The position numbers and the translations under genes are program-made. Source: CAYLNK01 sp964384675 (GTDB taxonomy: Bacteria; Acidobacteriota; Thermoanaerobaculia; UBA5066). From it: a DNA stretch of 7,060 nucleotides. Position 1 is the first letter of the stretch, and each line of letters starts with the position of its first letter. Below, piece after piece: positions 5,682-7,060 of the stretch. The notes below the pieces were generated by a model. It saw only the letters and a list, made by a program, of their open reading frames with translations. It did no database searches and was not told where the DNA came from. The stretch is from assembly GCA_964384675.1 (NCBI GenBank), contig CAYLNK010000345.1, forward strand, positions 1-7,060, in the 5' to 3' direction.

Positions 5682-6953
5682 ATGTACGCGATCGACAGCC
5701 TGCACGCGCGCGAGGTCCTCGACTCGCGCGGGAACCCGACCGTCGAGGTGGAGGTCCTGCTCGAGGGCGGCTCCTCGGGTCGAGCGCTCGTTCCGTCCGG
5801 CGCCTCGACCGGCTCGCGCGAGGCGCTGGAGCTCCGCGACGGCGACAAGGGCCGCTACGGCGGAAAGGGAGTCCTCAACGCCGTCGCCAACGTGAACGAC
5901 ACGATCGCCCCCGAGCTCGAGGGGATGGACGCGCGCCAGCAGGCCGAGATCGACCGGCTGATGATCGAGCTCGACGGTACGGAGTCGAAGTCCAACCTGG
6001 GCGCCAACGCCATCCTCGGTGTCTCGATGGCCGTCTGCCGGGCCGCGGCCGAGGCGTGCGATCTGCCCCTGTTCCGCTACGTCGGCGGGACCGGAGCGGT
6101 GACGCTCCCGGTGCCGCTCATGAACGTCGTGAACGGCGGCGCCCACGCCGACAACCCGCTCGACGTCCAGGAGTTCATGGTCGTGCCGGTCGGCTTCCCG
6201 AGCTTCCGCGAGGCGCTCCGGGGCGGGTCGGAGGTGTTCCACGCGCTCAAGGGGGCGCTGAAGGCGAAGGGCCTCGCCACCGGCGTCGGCGACGAGGGGG
6301 GCTTCGCGCCGCACCTGGAATCGACCCGCGCCGCGCTCGATTTCCTGGTCGAGGCGATCGGCAAGGCGGGCTACACGCCGGGCAAGGACGTCCTGATCTC
6401 GCTCGACTGCGCGGCCTCCGAGTTCTTCGAGGACGGCGTTTACGGGATCGACGGGAAGAAGCTCTCGCCGGAGGAGATCGTCGGGTTCTACGAGGGGATC
6501 GTGGCCGAGTACCCGATCCTCTCCATCGAGGACGGCTGCGGGGAGCAGGACAGGGCGGGCTGGAAGCTCCTGACGGACCGTCTCGGCGGCAAGATCCACC
6601 TGATCGGCGACGACAACTTCGTGACCAATCCGAAGATCCTCGCCCAGGGCATCGAGGACGGGATCGCGAACGGCCTCCTCGTGAAGGTGAACCAGATCGG
6701 CACCATCACCGAGACCCTCGAGGCGGTCCGGATGGCGCAGACGGCGGGCTACATCACGGTGATGTCGCACCGCTCCGGCGAGACCGAGGACACGACCATC
6801 GCCGACCTCGCGGTGGCCACGAACGGCGGCTTCATCAAGACGGGCTCGCTCTGTCGCAGCGAGCGGATCGCCAAGTACAACCGTCTCCTCCGCATCGAGG
6901 AAGACCTCGGCCCGTGCGCGGTCTACCCCGGCGAGAAGGCGCGGAGGGCCTGA
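5682..6953 (+). CDS. eno: Enolase (phosphopyruvate hydratase)
   Basis: Enolase converts 2-phosphoglycerate to phosphoenolpyruvate plus water in glycolysis, and the reverse in gluconeogenesis, in the cytoplasm; it is usually a Mg-dependent dimer or octamer. At 423 residues it is close to the usual 425-435. The N-terminal domain has DSRGNPTVEVEV (14-25) and the mobile loop PSGASTGSREALELRD (38-53). By alignment to E. coli enolase the active-site residues are all present: His155, Glu164, Glu205 (GDEGGF), metal ligands Asp242, Glu283 and Asp311, the catalytic base Lys335 (VKVNQIG), the His363-Arg364-Ser365 of SHRSGETED, and Lys386 (IKTGS). Small departures from the common pattern are GDDNFVTN, where most enolases have a hydrophobic residue at 312, and SIEDGCGEQD at 281-290. 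Neither touches a catalytic residue. The ATG at 5682 is set by AAGGAG and by the usual N-terminus. It follows the phosphohexomutase gene, with two hairpins between. Full-length and intact. Confidence 0.97.
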   Translation: MYAIDSLHAREVLDSRGNPTVEVEVLLEGGSSGRALVPSGASTGSREALELRDGDKGRYGGKGVLNAVANVNDTIAPELEGMDARQQAEIDRLMIELDGTESKSNLGANAILGVSMAVCRAAAEACDLPLFRYVGGTGAVTLPVPLMNVVNGGAHADNPLDVQEFMVVPVGFPSFREALRGGSEVFHALKGALKAKGLATGVGDEGGFAPHLESTRAALDFLVEAIGKAGYTPGKDVLISLDCAASEFFEDGVYGIDGKKLSPEEIVGFYEGIVAEYPILSIEDGCGEQDRAGWKLLTDRLGGKIHLIGDDNFVTNPKILAQGIEDGIANGLLVKVNQIGTITETLEAVRMAQTAGYITVMSHRSGETEDTTIADLAVATNGGFIKTGSLCRSERIAKYNRLLRIEEDLGPCAVYPGEKARRA

Positions 6954-6959
6954 CCCCGC

Positions 6960-7060
6960 GTGCTCCGGTTCCGGAAGATCGTCGGTCTCCCGCCCAGCCG
7001 GCCGAAGCGCCGGCCCGGGCGGGAGCCGTCCGGACCGGGGCTGGCCGCGCCCCCGCCGCC
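6960..7060 (+). CDS. Possible start of a further gene, cut by the window edge
   Basis: A frame opens with GTG at 6960-6962, six bases after the eno stop, and stays open to the window end. Its 33 complete codons end in G or C nearly throughout, with the second position lowest in GC, as in the real genes here. The peptide starts MLRFRKIVGLPPSRPKRRPG if GTG is read as Met-equivalent plus the following codons: basic and proline-rich with no recognisable domain. In many bacteria the gene after eno encodes a small septum-formation protein (FtsB/DivIC) whose N-terminus is a short cytoplasmic tail, so that is one guess. Against it: the nearest purine-rich site (GGAGG at 6942-6946) is 13 bases away, and a long hairpin occupies the same bases. 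Any random GC-rich stretch could look this way. Confidence 0.22.
   Translation, partial: MLRFRKIVGLPPSRPKRRPGREPSGPGLAAPPP
6983..7028 (+). terminator. Long GC-rich hairpin downstream of eno
   Basis: An outer 9-bp stem (6987-6995 with 7017-7025) encloses, after a small internal loop, a 6-bp GCCGGC stem (6997-7002 with 7009-7014) with loop CGAAGC. Three more outer pairs (6983-6985 with 7026-7028) form if T6986 bulges. It begins about 30 bases after the eno stop. There is no T-run, as with the hairpin after the phosphohexomutase gene, so termination is inferred from position and stability only. If the frame starting at 6960 is real, the hairpin is inside coding sequence instead. Confidence 0.45.

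Noticed and set aside
639..6770. A minus-strand frame that stays open for over 2,000 codons across the whole window
   Set aside because: Only its last 515 codons (2183-639) are a real gene, tldD. The rest runs antisense or out of frame to the glycosyltransferase, phosphohexomutase and eno genes and reads as Arg/Ala/Gly/Pro/Val-rich low-complexity protein, as expected when GC-rich third positions remove stop codons from shadow frames.
1..7060. Search for mobile elements, CRISPR arrays, RNA genes, toxin-antitoxin or phage-defence systems
   Set aside because: I saw no direct or inverted repeats beyond the three hairpins, no tRNA-like cloverleaf, no transposase or integrase motifs, and no gene-sized space left once the five main genes are placed. 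The TldD/TldE pair can process toxin peptides in other bacteria, but no precursor peptide or modification gene is present here.

Overview
The window is GC-rich DNA (roughly 70% by eye) with codon third positions almost all G or C. It is densely packed with ordinary chromosomal genes. I found no mobile element, CRISPR array, tRNA or rRNA. The host looks like a high-GC, Gram-negative-type bacterium. The combination of a TldD with a twin-arginine signal, a GT-C glycosyltransferase with an SNLDWGQD motif and a GC-rich enolase would suit Acidobacteriota or a similar phylum, but that placement is an impression of family style and is not demonstrated.

Layout: two divergent gene groups share a 61-bp intergenic region at 4145-4205. 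Leftward (minus strand), in transcription order, are a 640-residue membrane glycosyltransferase of the ArnT/PMT (GT-C) type (4144-2222), a metalloprotease TldD with an apparent Tat signal peptide (2183-639), and the start of its partner TldE/PmbA (629-1, cut by the window edge). The gaps are 38 and 9 bases, so these three probably form one transcript. Rightward (plus strand) are a phosphoglucomutase/phosphomannomutase-family enzyme (4206-5597) and enolase (5682-6953), separated by 84 bases holding two GC-rich hairpins. The last 107 bases hold another long hairpin and, alternatively, the first codons of a further gene.

How the genes work together: TldD and TldE form a heteromeric peptidase in characterised bacteria, with the metal site in TldD. 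The rightward pair belongs to central carbon metabolism: interconversion of hexose-1- and hexose-6-phosphates, then the 2-phosphoglycerate to phosphoenolpyruvate step. I see no functional tie between the glycosyltransferase and the TldD/TldE pair beyond co-orientation.

No clearly new biological system is visible. The most thought-provoking point is the TldD/TldE arrangement. TldD carries an export signal, TldE cannot carry one because an in-frame stop lies four codons before its ATG, and the two genes are in the same frame with the tldE ribosome binding site overlapping the tldD stop codon.
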